Shown in pieces: positions 7,350-13,722 of a DNA stretch of 19,102 nt. The first letter of the stretch is position 1; the number at the start of each line of letters is the position of its first letter. The notes under the pieces were generated by a model that did not search any database, was not told where the DNA came from, and worked only from the letters and a program-made list of their open reading frames with translations. Source of the DNA: RGIG426 sp045643425 (lineage in GTDB: Bacteria; Bacillota; Clostridia; Oscillospirales; Acutalibacteraceae); the NCBI GenBank assembly GCA_045643425.1, contig JAZUKW010000041.1, forward strand, positions 1 through 19,102. Reading direction: 5' to 3'. The position numbers were made by a program, and so were the translations under genes.

Positions 7350-7899
7350 ATTTATTCACCAATTTTTTGAGCTGTGGGCCGGCTTTGAGCAGAAGCGGCG
7401 TGAGGATAACGAGCTCCACCACGATGAAGAACGCGGCTTCGGGAACGCGGGTGAGCATCAGCGCGAAGAAGCCCTTGCTCTTGATAAAGAAAATTTTGAG
7501 CCACAGCGTATTGAGTAAAAGCGTGCCGACCGTGCGCTCCAGCACGACCGGAACGAGGATTTTCGGGAAGGTGACCTTGCCTTTGAAGAAAAAGCCGAAG
7601 CAAAGACCGACGAGTACGTTCGAGAGCGTAAACAGCGGGTTATAGCCGCCGACGGGGAAGAGCAGCGTGCCGATGACGTCGCCGAGTCCGTAGCAAATTG
7701 CACCGCCGAGCGGGCCGTACAGATAGGCGGCAACGGCGACGGCGACGAACGCGAAGTTGACTTTAAGCGTCAGCACGTTGACCCCGAGCATCCGTTCCAG
7801 CACCACCTCCGCGGCGATGAGCAGTCCCATCACGCACAAAAACGCGGTGGGGTGTTGTTTAATGGGACTTTTTTGGACGCTGTTTTCGTTTTCAGACAT
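7348..7899 (-). CDS. folT: Folate ECF transporter substrate-binding subunit (FolT)
   Basis: Membrane S-component that captures folate and docks on the shared EcfT/EcfAA' module (encoded elsewhere). The 183-residue product has five to six hydrophobic helices: FLCVMGLLIAAEVVLERMLG, VNFAFVAVAVAAYLYGPLGG, then GLGDVIGTLLFPVGGYNP (a typical S-component segment), LSNVLVGLCFGFFF, and a last helix after RVPEAAFFIVVELVIL. The length fits the family (about 170-200). A longer in-frame start at 8079 would make a 243-residue protein, but it runs through the riboswitch and adds a non-membrane arginine-rich stretch. The ATG at 7899 has a perfect GAGGAGG site (7913-7907). The folate assignment rests on the THF riboswitch as much as on the protein. 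Confidence 0.9.
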   Translation of the reverse strand: MSENENSVQKSPIKQHPTAFLCVMGLLIAAEVVLERMLGVNVLTLKVNFAFVAVAVAAYLYGPLGGAICYGLGDVIGTLLFPVGGYNPLFTLSNVLVGLCFGFFFKGKVTFPKILVPVVLERTVGTLLLNTLWLKIFFIKSKGFFALMLTRVPEAAFFIVVELVILTPLLLKAGPQLKKLVNK

Positions 7900-7906
7900 A
7901 AAAATA

Positions 7907-7953
7907 CCTCCTCTTTGTTCCGTTTGCGGACATAAGAGAAGGCTCTTCCTATG
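7907..7953 (-). promoter_or_regulatory. folT riboswitch expression platform (anti-Shine-Dalgarno switch)
   Basis: In the mRNA, CCUUCUCUU (7942-7934) can pair with the ribosome site AAGAGGAGG (7915-7907) through nine pairs, eight Watson-Crick and one G-U, hiding the site. The loop contains UCCG-CAAA-CGGA, itself a small hairpin. Just upstream, CAUAGGAAGAG (7953-7943) can pair with CUCUUAUG, freeing the ribosome site. These alternative folds are read by eye, with no energies calculated. Confidence 0.55.
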
Positions 7954-7955
7954 CC

Positions 7956-8050
7956 ACAGCGGGATGCGAGCCGCGCACCGCAAGAAAACTTTTCGTCCGC
8001 CCGACAACTCCCCGTTCGGTCGGCACTTAACGCGCGTGGCTCTACTCTGT
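7956..8050 (-). ncRNA. Tetrahydrofolate (THF) riboswitch, folT class
   Basis: Reading the complement, the leader starts ACAGAGTAGAGCC, continues with GCGTTAAGTGCCG (8033-8021) and GGGGAGTTGTCGG, then GCGGTGCGCGGC and GCATCCCGCTGT. AGAGTAGA, GCGTTAAGTG and GCATCC are the conserved blocks of the THF riboswitch as known from Eubacterium siraeum and related clostridia. P1 is closed by ACAG/CTGT, and GCC-GCGCG/CGCGC-GGC forms the next stem. It lies between a folT promoter and the folT start, as expected for feedback control of folate uptake by reduced folates. Control is probably at translation (see 7907-7953), since no U-tract follows. Confidence 0.93.
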
Positions 8051-8055
8051 TTTGT

Positions 8056-8071
8056 GTCGGCTTTCGCCGAC
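8056..8071 (-). other. 5'-terminal mRNA hairpin with GAAA loop upstream of the riboswitch
   Basis: GUCGGC-GAAA-GCCGAC, a perfect six-pair stem with a GNRA tetraloop, begins seven bases after the folT -10 box, i.e. at the predicted first nucleotides of the transcript. It may protect the 5' end from decay. Confidence 0.5.
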
Positions 8072-8077
8072 GGTTGC

Positions 8078-8106
8078 ATTATACAACGGCGGCGGAGATT
8101 TGTAAA
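8078..8106 (-). promoter_or_regulatory. Sigma-A promoter of folT
   Basis: On the complement: TTTACA (8106-8101), 17-base spacer, TATAAT (8083-8078). It is divergent from the amino acid transporter promoter, with 18 bases between the two -35 boxes. Confidence 0.88.
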
Positions 8107-8124
8107 GAGGTTTTCTTCAAAAAC

Positions 8125-8153
8125 TTGACTTTATTAGAATAGTATGGTAAACT
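8125..8153 (+). promoter_or_regulatory. Promoter of the amino acid ABC transporter operon
   Basis: TTGACT (8125-8130), 17-base spacer, TAAACT (8148-8153) with an extended -10 (TGG directly upstream). Its leader contains an inverted repeat TTTGCTT / AAGCAAA (8166-8172, 8178-8184) before the ribosome site GAGGG. No known riboswitch was recognised in this leader. Confidence 0.7.
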
Positions 8154-8210
8154 TTTTTCCGTGAGTTTGCTTGGTTTAAGCAAAAAAATTGTAAAAAAGA
8201 GGGATTTGTT

Positions 8211-9047
8211 ATGAAAAAAATTCTTTGCCTCGTTTGCGCCGTTCTTATGATGGTGCTGTGCTTCGCCGGCTGCGGAGAAAAAGCGTCCGTTACCGCTTCC
8301 AAAGCGCTGGCGGATCCGGATGCCGCCAAGGGTGCGGACATCACCTTTACCGTGGGCTTTGACGCGGAGTTCCCGCCCTACGGCTATCTCGATACCGACA
8401 AAAACGAGTACACCGGCTTTGACCTTGTGCTGGCCGAAGAGGTTTGCAAACGCTGCGGCTGGACGCTCGTTAAAAAGCCCATCAACTGGGACCTCAAGGA
8501 CTCCGAGCTGGAGACCGGCACGATCGACTGCATCTGGAACGGCTTTACGATGAACGGCCGTGAGGAAGAATACACCTTCTCCTCCCCGTACGTGGATAAC
8601 AGCCAGGTCGTCGTGGTGCGCAAGGCGGACAAGATCAACGCGCTGAAAGACCTTGCGGGCAAGGTCGTGACGGTGCAGAAGGAGTCCTCCGCCGAAGCGG
8701 CGCTGAAGGGCGAGGATGCGTCCGACGAGAACAAGGCGCTTGCCAAAACCTTTAAAGAGCTGAAATCCGTTGCCGACTACAACACCGCGCTGATGGACCT
8801 CGAGTCCGGCATCTGCGACGCGGTCGCGATGGATATTGGTGTGGCGCAGTATAAAGTGGCTGCCAACGACAAGCTGATGATGATGGGCGAGACGCTGGCG
8901 ACCGAGCAGTATGCGGTCGGCTTCAAAAAAGGCAACACCGCGCTGTGTGACAAAGTGGAAGAGACCCTTAAAGCGATGGTCGCGGACGGCACGTTTGCCA
9001 AAATCGCCGAGGAGTGGGAGCTCTCCGACTGCGTGTGCCTGAAATAA
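8211..9047 (+). CDS. Polar amino acid ABC transporter substrate-binding lipoprotein
   Basis: Extracytoplasmic receptor of an amino acid importer (SBP_bac_3 type), 278 residues. Lipoprotein signal: MKKILCLVCAVLMMVLCFAGC with the lipobox Cys at 21. The binding fold starts at about 46 (FTVGFDAEFPPYGYLD), with TGFDLVLAEEVCKRCGW (68-84), IDCIWNGFTMNGREEEYTFS split across 105-124 (Arg117 is where the family binds the ligand carboxylate), SSPYVDNSQVVVV, and CDAVAMDIGVAQY (202-214; Asp208 expected near the alpha-amino group). Ligand specificity (for example cystine, glutamine or arginine) cannot be read safely. GAGGG sits seven bases before the ATG. It is the first gene of the operon; the terminator right after it should give a surplus of this protein over the membrane parts. 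Confidence 0.93.
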   Translation: MKKILCLVCAVLMMVLCFAGCGEKASVTASKALADPDAAKGADITFTVGFDAEFPPYGYLDTDKNEYTGFDLVLAEEVCKRCGWTLVKKPINWDLKDSELETGTIDCIWNGFTMNGREEEYTFSSPYVDNSQVVVVRKADKINALKDLAGKVVTVQKESSAEAALKGEDASDENKALAKTFKELKSVADYNTALMDLESGICDAVAMDIGVAQYKVAANDKLMMMGETLATEQYAVGFKKGNTALCDKVEETLKAMVADGTFAKIAEEWELSDCVCLK

Positions 9048-9061
9048 TCAAGTAAGCGAGA

Positions 9062-9097
9062 AAAAGCAGGCGAGCGACGGGTTCGCCTGCTTTTTTT
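9062..9097 (+). terminator. Intra-operon terminator after the binding protein gene
   Basis: AAGCAGGCGA / TCGCCTGCTT stem (9064-9073 with 9083-9092) and a T7 run. The permease ribosome site follows four bases after the T run, so the distal genes are probably reached by partial readthrough. Confidence 0.9.
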
Positions 9098-9114
9098 ACG
9101 GGAGGGATCGCGCC

Positions 9115-9795
9115 TTGGATGCGTTTTTAGAGTTTTTCAAAAATTTGTGGAAATTGCTGGTGCAGTTGGCGCCGAGTATGCTGACGACGGTCGAGATTTT
9201 TCTTTTGACGCTCGTTCTGTCGCTGCCGCTCGGATTGCTCGTTGCCGTATGCCGGATGTCGAAGTGGAAGCCGCTGTCGTGGGTGACGCGCATCTACATC
9301 TCCATTATGCGCGGCACACCGCTGATGTTACAGCTGTTCGTCGTGTGCTACGGGCCGTACTATATGTTTGAGATCCCGCTGACCGACAAGTGGCCGTTTA
9401 TCGCGGCGATCATCGCGTTTGCCGTCAACTACGCGGCGTATTTTGCCGAGATTTACCGCGGCGGTATCGAATCCACCCCCCTCGGACAGTATGAGGCGGC
9501 GCAGGTGCTCGGCTACTCTAAAGGGCAGACGTTTTTCCGCATCGTGCTGCCGCAGGTGGTGCGAAAAATTTTGCCCGCCACCACCAACGAGGTCATCACG
9601 CTGGTGAAAGACACCTCGCTCGTGTATGCGCTCGCTATCGTGGAGATGTTCACGAGAGCGAAGATGATCGCGGCGGCGCAAACGTCGATGCTGCCGTATC
9701 TCGCGGCGGGTATTTTCTATTACGCGTTCAACTATCTTGTGGCGTATCTGATGGAACGCGCCGAGAAGAAGCTCAGCTATTATCAGGTGAAATAA
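9115..9795 (+). CDS. Polar amino acid ABC transporter permease
   Basis: Inner-membrane channel subunit of the HisM/GlnP type, 226 residues, probably a homodimer since only one permease gene is present. About five helices are visible (25-47, 69-88, 94-112, then the last two near 160-177 and 194-213). The N-terminal family motif LTTVEIFLLTLVLSLPLG, the RGTPLMLQL turn (66-74) and the cytoplasmic EAA loop GGIESTPLGQYEAAQVLGYS (116-135), which meets the ATPase, are all present. The start is a TTG: GGAGGG (9101-9106) is eight bases before it, and the nearby ATG at 9119 is out of frame and stops after three codons. The weak start may further lower its level relative to the receptor. Confidence 0.93.
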   Translation: MDAFLEFFKNLWKLLVQLAPSMLTTVEIFLLTLVLSLPLGLLVAVCRMSKWKPLSWVTRIYISIMRGTPLMLQLFVVCYGPYYMFEIPLTDKWPFIAAIIAFAVNYAAYFAEIYRGGIESTPLGQYEAAQVLGYSKGQTFFRIVLPQVVRKILPATTNEVITLVKDTSLVYALAIVEMFTRAKMIAAAQTSMLPYLAAGIFYYAFNYLVAYLMERAEKKLSYYQVK

Positions 9796-9808
9796 GGGGG
9801 CGCGTCGT

Positions 9809-10576
9809 ATGAAATTAGTGGAAATCAAAAATCTCAAAAAATCCTTTAACGGCGTGCCGGTGCTGCGCAATATTTCGCTCACCGTCGAGGAGGGACAGAC
9901 CATTTCGGTCATCGGCCCGTCCGGCGGCGGAAAATCGACTCTGCTTCGCTGCGCGACCATGCTCGAAAGGGTGGACGGCGGTTCGATCGCTTACGACGGA
10001 CGGTATATGGTGAACACCGATGAAAACGGGAATGCGGTGTATGCGCCGAAAACGGAGCTGAAAGACATTTGCTCGACGTTCGGGCTGGTGTTCCAAAACT
10101 TCAATCTGTTCCCGCATTTTTCGGTGCTGCAAAACCTGACCGACGCGCCGATCCACGTCCTGAAAATGCCCAAAGAAGAAGCGGAGGCGCGCGCGCTCGA
10201 TCTGCTGGACAAAATGGGACTTAAAAACCGCGCGGACGCCTATCCGGGCGAGCTTTCCGGCGGTCAACAGCAGCGGGTGTCTATCGCCCGCGCGCTGGCG
10301 CTTCGCCCGAAGGTGCTGTTTTTTGACGAGCCGACGTCGGCACTCGACCCCGAGCTTACCGGCGAGATCCTCAAGGTCATTAAACAGCTCGCGGCGGAGA
10401 AAATGACGATGGTCATTATCACCCACGAGATGACGTTTGCCCGCGACGTGTCCGATCACGTGATCTTTATGGACGGCGGAATCATCGTGGAGGAGGGCGA
10501 TCCTTACGCGGTCATCGAGAACCCGCAAAACGATCGCACGAAAGAATTTTTGAGCCGTGTAAAATCCGCTATTTGA
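9809..10576 (+). CDS. Polar amino acid ABC transporter ATP-binding protein
   Basis: Cytosolic ATPase (GlnQ/HisP type) that powers the importer; 255 residues, standard for the family. Walker A GPSGGGKST (36-44), Q-loop VFQ (Gln96), signature LSGGQQQR (149-156), Walker B VLFFDEP (169-175) with catalytic Glu174, D-loop SALD, and switch His206 (ITHEM). The start follows the permease stop by 13 bases, with AAGGGGG (9793-9799) overlapping that stop, indicating coupled translation. The TGA stop lies inside the -35 box of the cohesin gene promoter. Confidence 0.96.
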   Translation: MKLVEIKNLKKSFNGVPVLRNISLTVEEGQTISVIGPSGGGKSTLLRCATMLERVDGGSIAYDGRYMVNTDENGNAVYAPKTELKDICSTFGLVFQNFNLFPHFSVLQNLTDAPIHVLKMPKEEAEARALDLLDKMGLKNRADAYPGELSGGQQQRVSIARALALRPKVLFFDEPTSALDPELTGEILKVIKQLAAEKMTMVIITHEMTFARDVSDHVIFMDGGIIVEEGDPYAVIENPQNDRTKEFLSRVKSAI

Positions 10577-10600
10577 CAAATGCGGAAAGTGTGGTATACT
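10573..10600 (+). promoter_or_regulatory. Sigma-A promoter of the cohesin gene, overlapping the upstream stop
   Basis: TTGACA (10573-10578), 16-base spacer, TATACT (10595-10600), with an extended -10 (TGG). The upstream gene's TGA stop is inside TTGACA. Confidence 0.88.
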
Positions 10601-10621
10601 AATACAAAGCGGGTTTCCGCA
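10581..10621. promoter_or_regulatory. Inverted repeat bracketing the cohesin promoter -10 box
   Basis: TGCGGAAA (10581-10588) and TTTCCGCA (10614-10621) are perfect inverted copies 33 bases apart, one in the promoter spacer, the other just past the predicted transcription start. Followed by TTTTGATTT it could also be a long-loop terminator for the ABC operon. Operator and terminator roles cannot be separated from sequence. Confidence 0.45.
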
Positions 10622-10647
10622 TTTTGATTTGTTAGGAGCATTTGAGT

Positions 10648-11505
10648 ATGAAAAAACGTGTGCTTGCGCTGGTGTCCGTTCTCTTGATGCTGGCAATGCT
10701 GACAGTGCCGTTTACGGCGCTGGCCGATGAGGCGAAAAAAGAAGCGGTCGAGGTGACGATCGGCTCGATGTCCGCCGCCCAGGGCGACGAGATCGAGGTG
10801 CCGGTCACGGTCGACAAAAACCCCGGTATTTGGGGCATCAACTGGAAAATCTACTACGATAGCCAGGTTCTGCGCTTCGATAAAGTGGAGTTCTCCGACG
10901 ACTTTGCGTCGCTCGGTATTCTCGACTCCAACGAGGTCAAGTACCCGATCGTGATCAACGGTATGGGTGATTCCGTCACCGAAAACGTGGAGACCACGGG
11001 CGTGATCGCCACGCTGCACTTTAAAGTGTACGTGGGCGTGGCGCTGGGCGACACCGAGATCACCATGCGCGCCGACGTCGGCAACAACATCAACGTTGAC
11101 GCCGAGGATATTGAGCTGAAGGTCAACAAGGGCGTGATCACCGTGACCGAGGGTCTTGTCAGCTCGGACAACAAGGACGACTACCCGCCGGAGAAACCGC
11201 TGCAGGAAAAGAACCACGTGAATACGCCGGTCGGCCACAGCGATACCCCGGACGAGGGCGGCTTTAAATGGTGGTGGTTCATCATCGGTGCGGTCATTCT
11301 GGTGGCTGTCGTGGTGGTGATCTGGCTGTTCTCCGGCAGCGATGACGAGGAGACGACGGACGAGGGCGCCAATTCCGTGATCGACACGGCGGCTCCCGAA
11401 ATGCCCGACGCGCCCTCGAAAATGGACGAGGACGAAGCCGCGTTCTTAAAAATGCTGGCGGATGCCGAGGCGAACGACGCCGACGAGCAGCAGCCGAAAG
11501 AATAA
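10648..11505 (+). CDS. Membrane-anchored single-cohesin surface protein
   Basis: Product of 285 residues. Signal peptide 1-26 (cut after TALA). Residues about 34-167 form a cohesin-like beta sandwich: VEVTIGSMSAAQGDEIEVPV (35-53), WGINWKIYYDSQVLRFDKV (62-80), then GVIATLHFKVYV (118-129) and a closing NKGVITVTEG (160-169). Linker 170-206 (charged, proline-containing), membrane helix WWWFIIGAVILVAVVVVIWLF (208-228), and a cytosolic acidic tail of about 55 residues. Cohesins bind dockerins; this would display one dockerin protein at the outer face of the membrane, without sortase or SLH anchoring. The ATG at 10648 has AGGAG (10634-10638) nine bases ahead; the in-frame TTG at 10642 is closer and less likely. 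It has its own promoter and terminator. Cohesin assignment is from pattern recognition, with the fold fairly convincing and the partner inferred. Confidence 0.82.
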   Translation: MKKRVLALVSVLLMLAMLTVPFTALADEAKKEAVEVTIGSMSAAQGDEIEVPVTVDKNPGIWGINWKIYYDSQVLRFDKVEFSDDFASLGILDSNEVKYPIVINGMGDSVTENVETTGVIATLHFKVYVGVALGDTEITMRADVGNNINVDAEDIELKVNKGVITVTEGLVSSDNKDDYPPEKPLQEKNHVNTPVGHSDTPDEGGFKWWWFIIGAVILVAVVVVIWLFSGSDDEETTDEGANSVIDTAAPEMPDAPSKMDEDEAAFLKMLADAEANDADEQQPKE

Positions 11506-11514
11506 GCAACGCTC

Positions 11515-11549
11515 AAAAATCCCGCGGTCGATGACCGCGGGATTTTTTT
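11515..11549 (+). terminator. Intrinsic terminator of the cohesin gene
   Basis: AAATCCCGCGGTC-GAT-GACCGCGGGATTT, thirteen pairs with a three-base loop, followed by a T run; A-rich upstream side. Confidence 0.95.
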
Positions 11550-11569
11550 ATGAAGAAAAATATTCCCGT

Positions 11570-11598
11570 TTGACGAAAGACGAAAAAAGTGGTATACT
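11570..11598 (+). promoter_or_regulatory. Promoter of the CHAP-rmlD-carD-queH unit
   Basis: TTGACG (11570-11575), 17-base spacer, TATACT (11593-11598), preceded by GTGG as in the cohesin promoter (both read GTGGTATACT). Confidence 0.85.
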
Positions 11599-11632
11599 GT
11601 CTATATATGTGAAAAAGGGGGGCGAGGACGGT

Positions 11633-12844
11633 ATGGCGAACAAAAAGCGGACGGCACTTTGCTGTGCGGTGGTGCTGGCTGCGGCGCTGCTGTTCTCGTT
11701 CGCTGCGGCGGGAAGCGATGCGCCGCAACGCTTGACACCGGCTTCCCCGCCGTGGAAGCCGGGAGAGGCCACCCTTTCGGAATTGCAGGATTTCTTTCCG
11801 CACGGAATGTTTTGGAACCACGTGGTTGGAGACAAAGACGAGGCATACAGCGTGACCGACACCGCCTGCTCGCCGTATTTTGACGACGAGGATTTACACG
11901 ACCGGGAGGCGGGGGTCACCTGCAACTATTTTGAGATTCCCGGCAAGGTGTGGGGCGGCTGGCAATGCTGCGGTTACACGCGCCTGCTCACCTATTCTTA
12001 CTACGGCTCGTCGTTTGAAAATTGGGAAACGGCGACGTCGCTCAAAAACGTGAAGGCGGGAGACGTGCTGTATCTGTGGCATTACGGTCCGCATTACGTG
12101 TGGATCTTGTCGCTGAAGGAAAACGGAGACGGCACGGCCTCCATTACGTATGCCGACTGTAACGGGACCGGCAAGCGCAGCCATTGCCAAATCCAATGGG
12201 ATGCGCTCGGGGTGCTGGATCTTCAAAACAACGCGATGGAAAATCCGCTTCTCGGCGATTGGGAGCTGGAGAAGCTGTATTCCGCGCCCGAAAAGCCGCG
12301 CCCGACAACAACGACTACGACCACCTCGACGACAACAACAACGACCACCACGACGACGACAACGACTACGACGACCACGACGGCGCCCACGCTGCTTGTG
12401 CGTTACGATGCGTGCGGCGGCGCGGCAAACAACAAGTCGTATACCGTGGGCGAAAACGGACAGCTCTTGTGGTGGGCGACGGGCGAGCCGGTGGTCGATC
12501 GTCTGACGGCGGACGGGATCACCGTTTGCGCGCTGATCGACGGCACGAATGCCGCTCTTTGCCGCGAGGGGTATCTGTTTGCCGGCTGGTCAACGGATAA
12601 AACCGCCGTTCGTGCGGCGGTGAGTCTCGCAGACCGCTTCCCGATCACGCCGGAGAAAACGGCGCTGTGGCTGCGCTATCAGTCTGCAAAGAGGACGGGA
12701 AACCACCTGAAAACCGCGTTCCGCGCCGGAACGCGTCAGGTGACGCTGTATGCGCTGTGGGTGCCGCTGGAGCGAGAAGACGTGCCGACGGCAACGGCAA
12801 CGCCGACCGAGACGATGGTATCACAAACGGAGGGGATCGTATGA
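11633..12844 (+). CDS. Secreted CHAP/NlpC-like protein with poly-Thr linker and Listeria-Bacteroides-type repeat
   Basis: Product of 403 residues. Signal peptide at about 1-27 (ALCCAVVLAAALLFSFAAAG). Residues about 45-215 look like a papain-fold amidase or endopeptidase: GGWQCCGYTRLLTY (108-121) carries the CHAP-like Q-C-x-G-[FY] motif with Cys112 as the likely nucleophile, and GPHYVWILS (152-160) supplies His154; Asp175 or Asn177 could be the third residue. Residues 225-250 are 25 Thr and one Ser, probably an extended, glycosylated linker. The C-terminal part (about 254-380) resembles a Listeria-Bacteroides (InlB B-type) repeat: VRYDACGGAAN, GYLFAGWSTDKT, VTLYALW. The start is chosen at ATG 11633, after a G-rich site ending GAGG (11624-11627); the frame is open further upstream but without a better start. 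The stop overlaps the rmlD start by four bases. Function suggests peptidoglycan remodelling or surface binding, not proven. Confidence 0.75.
   Translation: MANKKRTALCCAVVLAAALLFSFAAAGSDAPQRLTPASPPWKPGEATLSELQDFFPHGMFWNHVVGDKDEAYSVTDTACSPYFDDEDLHDREAGVTCNYFEIPGKVWGGWQCCGYTRLLTYSYYGSSFENWETATSLKNVKAGDVLYLWHYGPHYVWILSLKENGDGTASITYADCNGTGKRSHCQIQWDALGVLDLQNNAMENPLLGDWELEKLYSAPEKPRPTTTTTTTSTTTTTTTTTTTTTTTTTTAPTLLVRYDACGGAANNKSYTVGENGQLLWWATGEPVVDRLTADGITVCALIDGTNAALCREGYLFAGWSTDKTAVRAAVSLADRFPITPEKTALWLRYQSAKRTGNHLKTAFRAGTRQVTLYALWVPLEREDVPTATATPTETMVSQTEGIV
12305..12382 (+). repeat. ACN codon tract encoding the Thr/Ser linker
   Basis: Twenty-six codons, all threonine except one TCG serine, mixing ACA, ACG, ACT and ACC. 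The codon mixing means it is selected at protein level and is not a clean microsatellite, though it may still change length by slippage or recombination. Confidence 0.95.
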
Positions 12845-13683
12845 AGGTGTTAGTGACCGGCGCCGCCGGACAGCTGGGGCAGGACGTGATGACCGCCCTT
12901 GCCGCCCGCGGACACGAGGCGGTAGGCATTGACCGCGCAGAAGCGGATATTACCGACGAGGCGCAGGTGACGGAGGTCATTACCGCCGCAAAGCCGGACG
13001 CGGTGATCCATTGTGCGGCGTACACCGCGGTGGACCGCGCGGAGGAGGAAACGGCGCTGTGTACCCGCATCAACGTGGACGGTACGCGCTTTATCGCCCG
13101 TGCCGCGCAGCGGTGCGGCGCGAAGCTTGTGTATATCAGCACCGACTACGTGTTTGACGGCGGCGGCGATACGCCGTTTTTGCCGACCGATGCGACCGGG
13201 CCGCTCAACGTCTACGGCCAAACGAAGCTGCAGGGCGAAAAGGCCGCTCGCGCGGAGTGCGCGCGCACGTTTGTGGTGCGGACCTCGTGGGTGTTCGGCG
13301 CGCACGGCAACAATTTTGTAAAGACGATGCGTCGGCTCGGAACCGAGCGGGAGACGGTGTCGGTGGTGTGTGACGAGGTGGGCGCGCCCACCTATACGCC
13401 CGACCTGGCGGCTCTTCTCTGTGAGATGATCGAGAGCGAGGCGTACGGCACGTATCACGCGACCAACGAGGGTGTTTGCGCCCGCAACGAGCTGGCGCAG
13501 GCGGTGATGGAGACGTTCGGACTTTCCTGCCGCGTGGAGCCGATCACCGGCGACCAATATCCCACGGCGGCGGCGCGTCCGCACAACTCGCGGCTGTCAA
13601 AGGATTGCTTAGAGCAGGCGGGCTTTTCTCGCTTGCCGGATTGGAAAAATGCCCTCGCGCGCTATGCCGCCGAGGTGGAGTGA
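12841..13683 (+). CDS. rfbD: dTDP-4-dehydrorhamnose reductase (RmlD/RfbD)
   Basis: Last step of dTDP-L-rhamnose synthesis: NAD(P)H reduction of dTDP-4-keto-L-rhamnose, in the cytosol. The 280-residue product is standard length. Rossmann motif GAAGQLG (7-13), the FxHxAAYT-like block VIHCAAYTAVDRAE (55-68), STDYVFDG (100-107), catalytic Tyr125 and Lys129 (YGQTK), VRTSWVFG (146-153), and the C-terminal RPHNSRLSKDCL (246-257) are all family hallmarks. The start ATG overlaps the previous stop as ATGA, with GGAGGGG (12830-12836) inside the upstream gene, so translation is coupled. The frame is open back to 12667, but that extension is the other gene read in a shifted frame. rmlA, rmlB and rmlC are not in the window. 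Confidence 0.95.
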   Translation: MKVLVTGAAGQLGQDVMTALAARGHEAVGIDRAEADITDEAQVTEVITAAKPDAVIHCAAYTAVDRAEEETALCTRINVDGTRFIARAAQRCGAKLVYISTDYVFDGGGDTPFLPTDATGPLNVYGQTKLQGEKAARAECARTFVVRTSWVFGAHGNNFVKTMRRLGTERETVSVVCDEVGAPTYTPDLAALLCEMIESEAYGTYHATNEGVCARNELAQAVMETFGLSCRVEPITGDQYPTAAARPHNSRLSKDCLEQAGFSRLPDWKNALARYAAEVE

Positions 13684-13722
13684 ACGAATACGCAGGAAAC
13701 ACATACAAGGAAAGGAGCCGCT

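Noticed and set aside
7900..8079. Upstream extension of FolT by 60 residues
   Set aside because: The extension is the riboswitch leader read as protein; a perfect ribosome site supports the start at 7899.
8166..8184. Riboswitch or attenuator before the amino acid transporter
   Set aside because: Only a seven-pair AT-rich stem is visible, with no U-tract or known aptamer motif.
12305..12382. CRISPR or microsatellite array
   Set aside because: No spacers; it encodes a Thr/Ser linker in frame. The same reasoning excludes 16723-16791.
12667..12840. Longer RmlD start
   Set aside because: This stretch is the C-terminal coding part of the CHAP-like gene in another frame; the ATGA overlap start fits the family N-terminus (MKVLVTGAAGQLG).
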